Positions 1-8,478 of a stretch of 64,000 nt of DNA are shown here, piece after piece (positions within the stretch are counted from its first letter, which is position 1; each line of letters begins with the position of its first letter). The notes under the pieces are model-generated. The model saw only the letters and a program-made list of their open reading frames with translations. It did not search any database and was not told where the DNA came from. The translations under genes and the position numbers were made by a program. The DNA is taken from positions 434,001 through 498,000 of the forward strand of contig NZ_FNPZ01000003.1 in assembly GCF_900107435.1 (NCBI RefSeq). The letters run 5' to 3'. This DNA is from Herbiconiux ginsengi. Lineage in GTDB: Bacteria; Actinomycetota; Actinomycetes; Actinomycetales; Microbacteriaceae.

Positions 1-1003
1 CCTTCGGGGCGAAGAACGCGAGCTTGCTCTCCCAGTAGAGCCTCGCCGACGAGACCGCCGTGTTCGTGAGCCAGTAAAGCGTCACGTTGTCGAGGATGTC
101 GTCGCGCGTCAGGCCCTCGGTTGCGCCCGCGAACACCCGGGCGATCAGCGCGTAGCTCGCGGCGTCGTGATCGAGCATCCACGCCGCCAGTCCCACGGGC
201 GAGTCGGCGAGGGCGTAGAGGGTCTGCGGACGGTTGCCCATCTCCTGGGCGTAGCCCAGACCGTGGGAGTAGAAGGTGGCCAGTTGATCCCAGGCGCTGC
301 GTTCCTCGGCGGTGAGGTCGGTGGGAGGTGGCTCACGGGCGTCGAGTGCGGCCTGGATGGCATCGGGCACGGTCGCGGGCATGTTGGTGTGGATGCCGAT
401 CAGGCCGGGCGGCGTCTGCAAGGCCAGCTGCTCGGTGACGGCGTTGCCCCAGTCGCCGCCCTGGGCGACGTAGCGGTCGTAGCCGAGTCGGTGCATGAGC
501 TCCGCCCAGGCCCGGGCGATGTGGACCGGGTCCCAGCCGGGTTTCTCCGGCTTGCCCGAGAATCCGTGACCGGGCAGGGACGGGATGACGAGGTGGAAGG
601 CGTCGGATGCGCTCGCGCCGTGCGCGGTGGGATCGGTGAGAGGCCCGACGATCTTCAGCTGCTCGATCACAGAGCCCGGCCAGCCGTGTGTGACGATCAT
701 CGGCAGCGCGTCGTCGTGCGCCGACCGTACGTGGAGAAAATGGATGTCGACGCCGTCGATCTCCGTGACGAACTGCGGCAGTGCGTTCAGGCGGTCCTGC
801 ACCTTCCGCCAGTCGTGCTCGTCGGCCCAGTAGCGGATCAGGTCGTCGACGACCTGCCGCTGCACGCCCTGGGAGGCGTCGTCGACGGTCTCCCGTTCGG
901 GCAGCCTGACCGCACGCACCCGGCGTTTCAGATCGTCGAGCTCGGACGCCTCCACGTCGACGGTGAAGGGGCGGATGGCGGTGCGGTCTTCGGTGATGGT
1001 CAT
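1..1003 (-). CDS. Epoxide hydrolase with EHN domain, C-terminal end cut by the window edge
   Basis: This alpha/beta-hydrolase would open epoxides to diols in the cytosol. The visible 334 residues begin with the typical EHN lid segment (about residues 1-100), then the oxyanion motif HGWPGS at residues 106-111 and the nucleophile motif GGDWG with Asp184. The acid and catalytic His lie in the missing C-terminal part. ATG at 1003 is preceded by GAGGAGAG at good spacing. This is the microsomal-type bacterial EHN family, often annotated as putative epoxide hydrolase; the natural substrate cannot be told. It is read away from the small gene upstream with about 150 bp between them. Confidence 0.9.
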   Translation of the reverse strand, partial: MTITEDRTAIRPFTVDVEASELDDLKRRVRAVRLPERETVDDASQGVQRQVVDDLIRYWADEHDWRKVQDRLNALPQFVTEIDGVDIHFLHVRSAHDDALPMIVTHGWPGSVIEQLKIVGPLTDPTAHGASASDAFHLVIPSLPGHGFSGKPEKPGWDPVHIARAWAELMHRLGYDRYVAQGGDWGNAVTEQLALQTPPGLIGIHTNMPATVPDAIQAALDAREPPPTDLTAEERSAWDQLATFYSHGLGYAQEMGNRPQTLYALADSPVGLAAWMLDHDAASYALIARVFAGATEGLTRDDILDNVTLYWLTNTAVSSARLYWESKLAFFAPK

Positions 1004-1091
1004 GGTGCTCTCCTCGGCATCGGTGGTGAGGCGGCGGAGGTCGTCGCCGATCCGACTCTCGCGCGGTCACCGGTCCGGCGGCATCGGGGCC

Positions 1092-1121
1092 ATCCCTCAA
1101 TTCAGTTGGGGCGATCCCTCA
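1092..1121. promoter_or_regulatory. Two direct repeats upstream of the epoxide hydrolase
   Basis: The octamer ATCCCTCA occurs at 1092-1099 and again at 1114-1121, 22 bp apart, so both copies face the same side of the helix. They lie about 90-120 bp upstream of the epoxide hydrolase start. This is compatible with an activator or repressor site, but no regulator is linked and the match may be chance. Confidence 0.3.
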
Positions 1122-1159
1122 TTCTGCGGAGAACCACGCAGGCGCAGCCCCGGGCGAAC

Positions 1160-1438
1160 TCAGTCGGTCACGTCGATGACGACCTGACGCCAGTCGGAGT
1201 CGGACACCACCTGGCGTGACGGTTCGACGGTCGCGCCGATCCACTTGCCCTCGCGGCGGCTGATGTGGGCGATCAAGGCCTCTTCGGCATGGAGGGTGTA
1301 GGTGGGTTCGTCGTCTTCCGAGCCGTCGGCACGGATGGTGTGCTGGACTCCATCGCGCCAGAAGGTGGCTTCTCCGGACTCGGGAAGCTCTACCTCGTCG
1401 ATGGACGGTTGGTCATCCTGATTCGTCATGCCACGCAC
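1160..1438 (-). CDS. Small acidic hypothetical protein
   Basis: An unrecognised 92-residue protein with no membrane segment or signal. It is rich in Asp/Glu in its first half and ends with alternating hydrophobic residues suggesting beta strands. The GTG at 1438 is chosen because AGAGG lies six bases upstream; an ATG at 1429 in the same frame has no ribosome site at proper spacing. Codon use matches its neighbours, which supports it as real. No function can be assigned. Confidence 0.65.
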   Translation of the reverse strand: MRGMTNQDDQPSIDEVELPESGEATFWRDGVQHTIRADGSEDDEPTYTLHAEEALIAHISRREGKWIGATVEPSRQVVSDSDWRQVVIDVTD

Positions 1439-1499
1439 ACTATGCCTCTGTCGCTGCGGGGGCTAGACCCTTGTTGCGGTCGGTCGTGGGTGGGATGAG

Positions 1500-1540
1500 T
1501 GGGGCTCGGGTCGGGTCGGGTCGGCTCCGGTCGGGTCGGG
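1500..1540. repeat. Tandem cgggt-type pentamers
   Basis: Between the small acidic gene and the HNH gene the DNA runs through several imperfect copies of the pentamer CGGGT (around 1507-1540), directly next to the long inverted repeat that follows. The stretch 1439-1754 holds no gene that I can support; apart from these repeats and the hairpin I see nothing in it. Confidence 0.6.
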
Positions 1541-1629
1541 GTGGGGCTGCGGCGTCAGGGTCTGGCAGCTCTGCCCGTAAACGCCCGCCACACCGGAGCT
1601 ACCAGACCCTGACGCCGCAGCCCCGCCCC
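1538..1629. repeat. Long inverted repeat downstream of the HNH gene
   Basis: A perfect 23-bp arm at 1543-1565 is complementary to 1602-1624. Beyond one mismatch the pairing continues outward for four G:C pairs on each side, and inward after one mismatch through AGCTC. The loop is about 25 bases. It sits 125 bp past the stop of the HNH gene. No run of T follows on either strand, so it is not a standard Rho-independent terminator. It could be a bidirectional stem, a REP-like element or the remnant of a mobile unit. Confidence 0.75.
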
Positions 1630-1754
1630 TCGCGTTCGCGGGTCGGCGCTGCGCGCGACAGGTGGCCGGATGATTCCGGGGCGCACGGGTGCAGGCCACT
1701 GCGTCCGAGCCTGAGGTAGGCAAGTACGAGGTGCTTGGCGTCATGGGAGTTCGG

Positions 1755-3398
1755 TCATCGTGCGGTGTGCGGTGGTGGTGGGTCGGGGGTGGTGGTGTAG
1801 GTGGCGCCGCGGGGGCTGGTCCAGGTGAGGCGTCTTGTGCCGTGTCGGTCTTGGGTGACTTTCCAGTTGCCCTCGTGTTTGAGGTGGTGGTGGCGGGGGC
1901 AGAGGTGGGCGAGGTTGTCGGGGGTGGTGGTGCCGCCGTCGGCCCAGGCGGTGGTGTGGTCGAGTTCGCAGCGGTTGGCGCGGCGGCCGCAGCCGGGGAA
2001 TCGGCAGGTCTCATCGAGGAGGGTGAGGGCGGTGCGGAGGATGGGGGAGGGGGTGTACCGGTCGCGGCCTGAGGGAGCGGTCGGAGCCGCCCGCGCCACG
2101 ATGGTGGTTTCGCCGGTTTCACCGGTTTCATCGGTTTCACCGGTTTCACCGGTTTCACCGGTTTCGGCGTCGGTGAGCGCGGCCGGGCTGTCGAGCGTGG
2201 CTGGAGTGTCGAGCGTGGCGGGGGTGGGGAGCGTCGTGGCCGGGCTGATCGGGCCTGCGGGCGTGGTGCCGGCGGGCTGGGGTGGTACGGGTCCGGCGGT
2301 GGGGCGGTGCCGGTGTCGGGTGATGGTGACCGGTTCGCCGGTTTCGGGGTGGAGGAGGGCGCGGAGGAAGGTGGGGGCGGTGGCGGCGATGGTGCGGGTG
2401 GTGTCGGGGTCGATGGGGCCGTAGCCGTGCAGGGTGCCGGGGGTGTCGGTGGTGCCGGTGGTGCCGGCGATGGTGGTGGCGGGGGCGGTGATGAGGATGG
2501 TGGGGGTGATGCGGGGTCGGTCGCGGCGGCCGAGGATGAGGTCGGTGAGGGCGTCGCAGCGGCGTTGTGCGTGTGTGCGTGTGTTCTGGCTGTTCGTGGT
2601 GCCGGGGTCGGTGTTGTCAGTGCTGCGGGTGGTGCGGTCGGTGCGGGCGATGCGGTCGATGAGGTCGTCGATCGCGATGGCGTCGACGGCGGGGAGGTGG
2701 TGGTGCAGGGTGGCCATGCCGTCGGGGTCGGGGTGGAACGCGACGTAGCGTTCGTCCCGGGCCGTCTTCGAGCGAATGGTGATGGTGTCGGGGTGGGTGT
2801 GTTCGCGGTGGCGGCGGGCCCGGTCTTCGAACTGGTGCGCGGGTAACGCTTCGGCGTGGGGGAGGACGTGTTGTTCGAAGGTGGCGCGGGCGGGTTCGGG
2901 GAGGGTGCGGGCGTGGGCGACCATCGCCTGGGCGTGCCGGTAGGAGATCCGGCCGGTCTCCAGGGCGGTGAGGGTTGCGGGGAGGTGGTCGACGAGGTTC
3001 TCGCTGTCATCGATCAGCAGGGTGACCGCGCGCTCGGACCGGTGGGTGGCGCAGGCGATCTCGGTCGTGAGTTTCCGCCGCGCCCATTCCCGCCCGGTCG
3101 CGGTGCCCGCGGATCCGTCCAGTCGCGCCATCCGGTCGGTGAGGGACGCGGCCTCGGCGAGGAGACGGGCGCGGCGCGCGTCGGACGCGGCGACCACCGC
3201 GTCTTCCGCCGTGATGCCACGCACGACCGCATCGAAGCGGGCACCCAGTTCACCCAGACTGGCGGAGGTCCGGGTGCGACCGAACGGCTCGCTCGGAGTG
3301 GCCAGTTCGTGCGCGCCCTCACCAGGGTCGATCTGCGAACCGCGCTCGCCCGGCACGGCGGCGGGTGCCGGGGTGAAGGCGACGGTCGACTGGTTCAT
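1755..3398 (-). CDS. DUF222 domain HNH endonuclease
   Basis: A 547-residue protein of the DUF222/13E12 family, which is strongly amplified in actinobacteria and includes the REP13E12 repeats of mycobacteria. DUF222 covers about residues 50-350; the HNH zinc-nuclease domain is at 464-513, with paired cysteines (CRFPGC, C477, LCPRH) and the LDH and HH catalytic signature intact. Between them is a low-complexity linker with six to seven GET/DET units encoded by a tandem nonamer. ATG at 3398 is the first start. The role is unproven; nicking or restriction-like activity linked to mobility is commonly proposed. A long frame also exists in an overlapping phase but looks like a codon-bias shadow. Confidence 0.9.
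   Translation of the reverse strand: MNQSTVAFTPAPAAVPGERGSQIDPGEGAHELATPSEPFGRTRTSASLGELGARFDAVVRGITAEDAVVAASDARRARLLAEAASLTDRMARLDGSAGTATGREWARRKLTTEIACATHRSERAVTLLIDDSENLVDHLPATLTALETGRISYRHAQAMVAHARTLPEPARATFEQHVLPHAEALPAHQFEDRARRHREHTHPDTITIRSKTARDERYVAFHPDPDGMATLHHHLPAVDAIAIDDLIDRIARTDRTTRSTDNTDPGTTNSQNTRTHAQRRCDALTDLILGRRDRPRITPTILITAPATTIAGTTGTTDTPGTLHGYGPIDPDTTRTIAATAPTFLRALLHPETGEPVTITRHRHRPTAGPVPPQPAGTTPAGPISPATTLPTPATLDTPATLDSPAALTDAETGETGETGETDETGETGETTIVARAAPTAPSGRDRYTPSPILRTALTLLDETCRFPGCGRRANRCELDHTTAWADGGTTTPDNLAHLCPRHHHLKHEGNWKVTQDRHGTRRLTWTSPRGATYTTTPDPPPPHTAR
2108..2166. repeat. Tandem 9-bp repeat inside the HNH gene
   Basis: The plus-strand nonamer CCGGTTTCA is repeated about six times with one variant (ATCGGTTTC). 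It codes on the minus strand for Glu-Thr-Gly triplets in the linker before the HNH domain. As the unit is nine bases long, slippage would change linker length without a frameshift. Confidence 0.85.
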
Positions 3399-3596
3399 GA
3401 GAATAAGTCAACCATGAGCTACCGACATTGGAGCGAGCGGGGGAGACGCGACGGGCGCCCAGCCGTGTGGATCACCTGGATGCTCCGGCGAAGGCCGATC
3501 GCGCCCGACGCATGACGCCCTGAGGCGTGCGAAAAAGACTGCTACGGCACCCGACTCGTCAGGACGATGACTAGGTCAGAGCTCGCGCAGCGCGGT

Positions 3597-3974
3597 CTAG
3601 TACCAGACCTTGACCTTGCCGACCAGCGTGTAGACCGACGTGAGCAGCGCCGCGAAGGGCACGAACATCCGCAGGAAGTAGACGACGACCTGCACGTCGT
3701 TCAGGTCGGCCCAGAGGAACAGCAGGATCGCGATGGCACCGGCGATCAGCGTGTTGCGGAACGGCTTCGTCCAGGTGATGCCCGGTGCCGCGAAACCCAC
3801 CGAGGCCAAGACGATGCCCGTGTCGACGACGAAGGCTCCCCAGCGCGGGTCGGAGATGGTGGGAGCGATGATCCAGAGCACGATCGCGATGATCCAGAAG
3901 AGCACGAACACGCCGCCCTTGGCCGCCTTCGGCAGCTCCCGACGGGGGGATTCGTGAACAACAACACTCGTCAC
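3597..3974 (-). CDS. Four-helix membrane protein of unknown function
   Basis: A 125-residue protein with a short cytoplasmic N-terminus and about four hydrophobic helices (roughly residues 22-40, 46-64, 74-92, 95-115), ending in the basic tail KVKVWY. It begins with GTG at 3974; AAGGAG lies at proper spacing upstream. No family motif is recognised; small membrane proteins of this kind are common in Microbacteriaceae. It is divergent from the C-S lyase gene and separated from it by about 165 bp. Confidence 0.75.
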   Translation of the reverse strand: MTSVVVHESPRRELPKAAKGGVFVLFWIIAIVLWIIAPTISDPRWGAFVVDTGIVLASVGFAAPGITWTKPFRNTLIAGAIAILLFLWADLNDVQVVVYFLRMFVPFAALLTSVYTLVGKVKVWY

Positions 3975-4141
3975 GTCGAATGCTCCTTCTTCGAGGGGTC
4001 TACTCCGAGCACTCTACCGGTTCTGCGGCACCCGCACCGGCAGGCCAGGGCAGGGCAGCGGCAAAGGGGGGAGAGCGGATGCCGGACGCATTTTGTCATG
4101 CACGCCTCCCGATCCGTCCGACGGGCGATGATGCAAAGACC

Positions 4142-5302
4142 ATGCACCGCTTCGACTCGATCTCCGCCGCCGAACTCGACGTGCCGAGCAGCCGCAAGTG
4201 GAGCCTGCACCCGGGCACGATCGGCGCCTGGGTGGCCGAGATGGATTTCGGCACCGCTCCGGCCGTGACGGATGCCCTCCATCGCGCGATCGACGACGGC
4301 GTGATCGGCTACCTGTCACCCGGCACAGCGCGGGAGCTCGGTGAGGCGACCGCCGAGTGGCACTCCGACGAGTTCGGCTGGGAGATCGACCCGGAGCGCG
4401 TGCATCCGGTCTCCGACGTGATGGCCGCACTCGGCGTGGCCGTCACCGAGTATTCGCGCCCCGGATCGGGCGTCATCGTGCCGACACCGGCGTACATGCC
4501 GTTCCTCACCTATCCGCCGACCCTCGGGCGGGAGGTGTTCGAGGTGCCGGGGGTGATCGAGGGCGGGCGCTGGCGACACGATCTCGACGGCATCGACGCC
4601 GCGTTCCGCGCGGGAGCGGACACCCTCCTGCTCTGCAACCCGCAGAACCCCACCGGCACCGTGCTCGACCGCGCCGAACTCGAGGCGATCGCCGCCGTCG
4701 TCGACCGCAACGGCGGACGCGTGTTCGCCGACGAGATCCACGCCCCGCTGCGCTACGACGGACGCCGCCACATCCCCTACGCCTCGCTCTCCGAGACCAC
4801 CGCCGGGCACACGATCACGGGCACCAGTGCGTCGAAGGCCTGGAACATCCCCGGCCTCAAGGCGGCGCAGCTGATCACCTCGAACGACGCCGACCAGGAG
4901 CGGTACCGCCGATTCGGATTCGCGGTGCAGCACGGCGCCGCCACCCCCGGAGTCATCGCCTCGACCGCCGCCTACCGGCACGGCCGCGAGTGGCTGGGCG
5001 ACGTGGTCGACTACCTCGACGGCACCCGCCGCCTGCTGCGTGACCTGCTCGACGAGCACCTGCCCGGGGTCGGCTACGCCGTTCCCGAGGCCACCTATCT
5101 CGCCTGGCTCGACGTGCGCGGGCTCGGAATCGACGAGAAGCCGGCCGACTTCTTCCGCGAACGAGCCGGCGTGACCCTCACCGACGGCGCGCTCTGCGGC
5201 GTCGGATACGAGGGTTTCGTGCGTCTCGTCTTCGCCATGCCGCGCCCGATCCTGGGTGACGCCGTGCTCGCCATGGCCACCGCCCTCACGACCATCCCCT
5301 GA
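4142..5302 (+). CDS. PLP-dependent C-S lyase of the MalY/PatB type
   Basis: A fold-type I aminotransferase-like enzyme that would cleave C-S bonds of cystathionine or S-substituted cysteines to pyruvate, ammonia and a thiol. The N-terminus has the family pattern FDSISAAELDVPSSRKW and WVAEMDF; NPQNPTG is the substrate/PLP loop, FADEIH carries the PLP-ring Asp, and the Schiff-base lysine is K232 in SASKAWN. Length 386 aa is usual. ATG at 4142 is chosen because conserved sequence starts right there; the frame is open upstream. The CMD-family gene follows after 20 bp and is probably cotranscribed. Its position beside monooxygenases suggests a role in sulfur scavenging. Confidence 0.9.
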   Translation: MHRFDSISAAELDVPSSRKWSLHPGTIGAWVAEMDFGTAPAVTDALHRAIDDGVIGYLSPGTARELGEATAEWHSDEFGWEIDPERVHPVSDVMAALGVAVTEYSRPGSGVIVPTPAYMPFLTYPPTLGREVFEVPGVIEGGRWRHDLDGIDAAFRAGADTLLLCNPQNPTGTVLDRAELEAIAAVVDRNGGRVFADEIHAPLRYDGRRHIPYASLSETTAGHTITGTSASKAWNIPGLKAAQLITSNDADQERYRRFGFAVQHGAATPGVIASTAAYRHGREWLGDVVDYLDGTRRLLRDLLDEHLPGVGYAVPEATYLAWLDVRGLGIDEKPADFFRERAGVTLTDGALCGVGYEGFVRLVFAMPRPILGDAVLAMATALTTIP

Positions 5303-5322
5303 CCCCTCCACGAAAGGACACC

Positions 5323-5664
5323 ATGGCCGACTACTTCGACCGCACCGAGGACCGCAAATACACTGCCGTCTACAAGAAGGAGACGCCCGACATCCTCACC
5401 GCCTTCACCGCGTTCGACAACGCGGTGTTCCAGGCGGAGGGCCGGGAAATCCCGTTGAAGTACCGCGAACTGATCGCCCTGGCGGTGAGCATCACGACCC
5501 AGTGCGTCTACTGCATCGACGCCCACAGCCAGAACGCGGTGAAGACCGGAGCGACCGAGGGCGAACTGGCCGAGGCGGCGTGGGTGGCCACCGCCATCCG
5601 GGCCGGCGGCGGCTACGCCCACGGCCGGCTGGCGTTCAAGCTCTCCGGCGCCCACCAGCACTGA
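5323..5664 (+). CDS. AhpD-like carboxymuconolactone decarboxylase family protein
   Basis: A 113-residue all-helical protein of the CMD/AhpD superfamily. It keeps the redox site Cys61-x-x-Cys64 followed by His68 (CVYCIDAH) and an upstream Glu in the YRELIAL helix, so a thiol-peroxidase or disulfide-reductase role is more likely than decarboxylation. AAAGGA precedes the ATG. It is close to the arsenosugar-associated peroxidase-like subgroup by its AGGGYAHG region. It follows the C-S lyase and presumably belongs to the same transcript. It converges on the monooxygenase gene at 5714. Confidence 0.85.
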   Translation: MADYFDRTEDRKYTAVYKKETPDILTAFTAFDNAVFQAEGREIPLKYRELIALAVSITTQCVYCIDAHSQNAVKTGATEGELAEAAWVATAIRAGGGYAHGRLAFKLSGAHQH

Positions 5665-5713
5665 GCGCGCCGGGCGGGCCGGACGGATGCCCCGGCTCGC
5701 CCGCCCGGCCCCC

Positions 5714-7060
5714 TCAGGCGTACTCGCGCACGCCGAGACGGTGCCGGAGCGTCTCCCCGTTCTCGTACGAGGTGCGGTACACGCCCCGGTTCTGGAGCTC
5801 GGGCACGACCGTGTCGACGAACTCGTCGAGCCCGTAGGGGTTGGTGTGCCCCACGATGACGAAGCCGTCGGACGCGCGCTCCTGCACGAAGCGGTTGATC
5901 TCCTCCGCCACCCGCGACGGCGTGCCGACGAAGCCGTGCCGCGCCGACAGGGCGATCACGAGTTCCCGGATGCTGAGCTTCTCGGCCTCTGCCCGTGCCC
6001 GCCAGGCGTCGGCGGTGGACTGGGGATCGGCGGCGTTGTTCGCACGCCCCTGCGTGATGCCCGCGCCGGCCGGATCGGGGTCGATCGACGGCAGAGGGCC
6101 GTCGGGGTCGTAGGCGGTGAGATCACGCCCCCAGATGCGTTCGAGGAACGCGATGGCCGTCGCCCCGCTGGTCTGCGCGAGCGCGATGTCGCGGGCGCGC
6201 TCCTCGGCCTCGGCCTGAGTGTCGCCGAGGGCGAAGGTCACCGCCGGCAGCACCTTGAGCGAGTCCTCGTCGCGGCCCAACGCCGGCAGCCGGGACTTCA
6301 CGTCGGTGTAGAAGGCCTGAGCGTCGGCGAACTCGCTGTGCAGCGAGAAGATGACGTCGGCGTGCTGAGCCGCGAAGTCGCGTCCGGCGGCCGAGTCGCC
6401 GGCCTGCACGATGAGCGGATGACCCTGCGGGCTCCGTGACACGGTGGCCCGGCCGGTCACGTCGAAGAAGTCGCCGTGGAAGTCGACCTCCGTCACGCCC
6501 GCCGGGGAGAGGAAGCGTCCGCCGGCCTTGTCGGCGACCACCGCATCCGGTGCCCAACCGTCCCAGAGCTGCCTCGAGACCTCGAGGAATTCGGCGGCGC
6601 GGCGGTAGCGGTCGTCACGGTCGAGGAAGGCGCCCCGCCGGAAGTTCGCGCCGTGGAAGGCGTCGGAGGTGGTGACGACGTTCCAGCCGATCCGTCCGCC
6701 GCTGAGGTGGTCGGCGGTCGCGAGTTGCCGGGCGAGCTCGTAGGGCTCGTTGAAGGTGGCCGAGAGCGTGCCGACGAGGCCGATGTGCTCCGTGACGGCG
6801 GCGACCGCGGCGAGGATGGCGAGCGTGTTCGGCCGGCCCGCGACATCCGCTTCGTAGATGCGCCCCTTGTGTTCCCGCACGCGGAGGCCCTCGGCGAGGA
6901 AGAGGTAGTCGAAGTACCCGCGCTCGGCGTTCTGCGCGAAGTGGCGGAACGATGAGAAGGCGATCTGGCTCTCGGAGCTCGGATCGCTCCACACCGTCGT
7001 GTTGTTGACGCCCGGGAAATGGGCGGCCAGGTGCACCTGGCGGAGCTCGGACGTGCTCAT
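5714..7060 (-). CDS. LLM flavin monooxygenase, NtaA/SnaA/DszA/YtnJ type
   Basis: A 448-residue class C flavoprotein monooxygenase using FMNH2 supplied by a separate reductase. The subgroup marks are plain: AERGYFDYLFLAEG, the HPY-like segment NEPYELARQLATADHLSGGRIGWNVVTT, an RYRRAAEFLEV block, LWDGW, and SPQGHPLIVQAGDS. Members oxidise nitrilotriacetate, dibenzothiophene sulfone, or N-acetyl-S-alkylcysteines (CmoJ/YtnJ). ATG at 7060 overlaps the stop of the next monooxygenase gene in ATGA, so the two are translationally coupled. The specific substrate is inferred only from context. Confidence 0.9.
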   Translation of the reverse strand: MSTSELRQVHLAAHFPGVNNTTVWSDPSSESQIAFSSFRHFAQNAERGYFDYLFLAEGLRVREHKGRIYEADVAGRPNTLAILAAVAAVTEHIGLVGTLSATFNEPYELARQLATADHLSGGRIGWNVVTTSDAFHGANFRRGAFLDRDDRYRRAAEFLEVSRQLWDGWAPDAVVADKAGGRFLSPAGVTEVDFHGDFFDVTGRATVSRSPQGHPLIVQAGDSAAGRDFAAQHADVIFSLHSEFADAQAFYTDVKSRLPALGRDEDSLKVLPAVTFALGDTQAEAEERARDIALAQTSGATAIAFLERIWGRDLTAYDPDGPLPSIDPDPAGAGITQGRANNAADPQSTADAWRARAEAEKLSIRELVIALSARHGFVGTPSRVAEEINRFVQERASDGFVIVGHTNPYGLDEFVDTVVPELQNRGVYRTSYENGETLRHRLGVREYA

Positions 7061-8310
7061 GCGCGCACCTCCGTGGGGCGCGTCGAGGCGGTGAACAGGT
7101 TGGCGGGCCGTTCCAGCCCGAGTCGGTCGCGCAGGGTCGCTGCCGAGCCGGAAGCCGACGCACCGGACTGGTCGGATGCCGCGGCGGCGCGCACCCCGGC
7201 CGCTTCGAGCGCCGGGATCACCGACCCGGCGATCGCGTCGAGATCGGCGGGCAGCCGCGCGGGCCGCAGCCGGAAGCCGTCGAGGCCGCGCCGGTGCCCG
7301 TCGAGCAGGCGCTCGACCAGGGCGGCCGGGGTGCCGGCCACTACGAGCGCGTCGGAGGTGAGGGGTGCGCCGGCCAGGTCGTCGAGCAGGCGCAGGGCGT
7401 TCTCCGCGGCATCCGCCTGCTCCTCGAGCAGCACCACGAGGTCGGCGTACACGAGCAGGGGCGGCCGCACGGGGTCGCGCAGTCGCGCCTCGGCGTCGTG
7501 CACCTCGGCCAGGATGCGCTCGAGGTCGTCGGGGGAGTGCGGTGTCACGTAGACGAGATCGGCGTGTTCGGCCGCGAGTTCGTAGGGGATCGTCGCGTGC
7601 GCGAGCGCGGTCACCGGCGGCTGGCCTTGAGGGGAGCGCGGGGTGATCGACGCCCCCGTGACGCTCACGAACCGGCCCGCGAAATCGGTGTAGTGCACCT
7701 TCGATCCGTCGAGGAAGCGGCCGTTCTCGACGTCGCGCACGATCGCGTCGTCCTCCCAGCTGTCCCAGAGGCGCCGCACGACCTCGATCACCTCGCCGGC
7801 CTCGTCGAAGAGCTCGCGCATGAGCGCCTCGCCCTCGCCACGGCGGTAAGCCTCGAGGTCGAGGGGCTCGATGGTGCGCCGCCCGAAATGCCGCGCCTCG
7901 GCGGAGGACGCCGACACCTGAACCCGCCAGCCGGCGCGGCCCTCGCTGGCGAAGTCGAGCGTCTGCAGAGCGGTGGCCACGTGGAAGGGTTCGGTGTGGG
8001 TGGTGGTGACGGTGGGCACGAGCCCGATCCGCGTGGTCAGCGGGGCCACCGACGAGGCGATCAGAAGCGCGTCGAGTCGGCCGCGCACCTGGTCGGTGCG
8101 GTCGTCGGGCGCGGCGAACACGGAGGACTGCAGCGAGAGCGAGTCCTCGATGGTCACGAAGTCGACGCCGCCGCGTTCGGCGGCGAGCACGAGGTCGAGC
8201 CAGTAGCGGGCGGTGAAGATCTCGGTGGGGCGGGCGGAGGCTTCGCGCCAGGCGGCTGGATGCCAGCCGGTGCCGTCGAGCGCGACCGCGAGGTGGAGAG
8301 CACGTGTCAT
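7057..8310 (-). CDS. LLM class flavin-dependent oxidoreductase
   Basis: A 417-residue bacterial-luciferase-like (beta/alpha)8 monooxygenase. Seen are RYWLDLVLAAERGGVDFVTI, the LVPTVTTTHTEPFHVATAL strand-helix region, the LDFASEGRAGWRVQVS core, LWDSWEDDA and SPQGQPPV. It is diverged from the DszA/NtaA prototype (SEGR in place of SGGR), so it may be a second substrate-specific enzyme. It is the first gene of a two-gene minus-strand unit and is divergent from a third monooxygenase at 8479, with a likely operator in the gap. Confidence 0.85.
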   Translation of the reverse strand: MTRALHLAVALDGTGWHPAAWREASARPTEIFTARYWLDLVLAAERGGVDFVTIEDSLSLQSSVFAAPDDRTDQVRGRLDALLIASSVAPLTTRIGLVPTVTTTHTEPFHVATALQTLDFASEGRAGWRVQVSASSAEARHFGRRTIEPLDLEAYRRGEGEALMRELFDEAGEVIEVVRRLWDSWEDDAIVRDVENGRFLDGSKVHYTDFAGRFVSVTGASITPRSPQGQPPVTALAHATIPYELAAEHADLVYVTPHSPDDLERILAEVHDAEARLRDPVRPPLLVYADLVVLLEEQADAAENALRLLDDLAGAPLTSDALVVAGTPAALVERLLDGHRRGLDGFRLRPARLPADLDAIAGSVIPALEAAGVRAAAASDQSGASASGSAATLRDRLGLERPANLFTASTRPTEVRA

Positions 8311-8363
8311 GCCTCGAGCCGATCACGCGCGACATCCCTTTCCGCAACGCGTCCGTAACGAAT

Positions 8364-8394
8364 CGGAATGTTCGCCATAGTGCGAAACATTCCG
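8364..8394. promoter_or_regulatory. Inverted repeat in the divergent monooxygenase promoter
   Basis: CGGAATGTT at 8364-8372 and AACATTCCG at 8386-8394 form a perfect 9-bp inverted repeat around a 13-base spacer. It lies between two divergent monooxygenase genes, 54 bp from one start and 85 bp from the other. This is the form expected for a dimeric regulator acting on both units; the regulator is not in sight. Confidence 0.55.
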
Positions 8395-8478
8395 GCGATC
8401 GGATGCCGCGTCTGTGCAAGCTCGGAGTTCGGGTGCGAGGCGACTGCACCCGTGCTCCACGAGGGGAAAGGCCGGTCG

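Noticed and set aside
1538-1629. The long inverted repeat as an ordinary intrinsic terminator
   Set aside because: No T-run on either strand, a loop of about 25 bases and a stem much longer than usual; kept as a repeat of unknown role.
1463-3010. A 515-residue Pro/Thr-rich frame overlapping the HNH gene
   Set aside because: Composition is a pure product of the shifted HNH codons; no domain, and the DUF222-HNH frame is complete and conserved.
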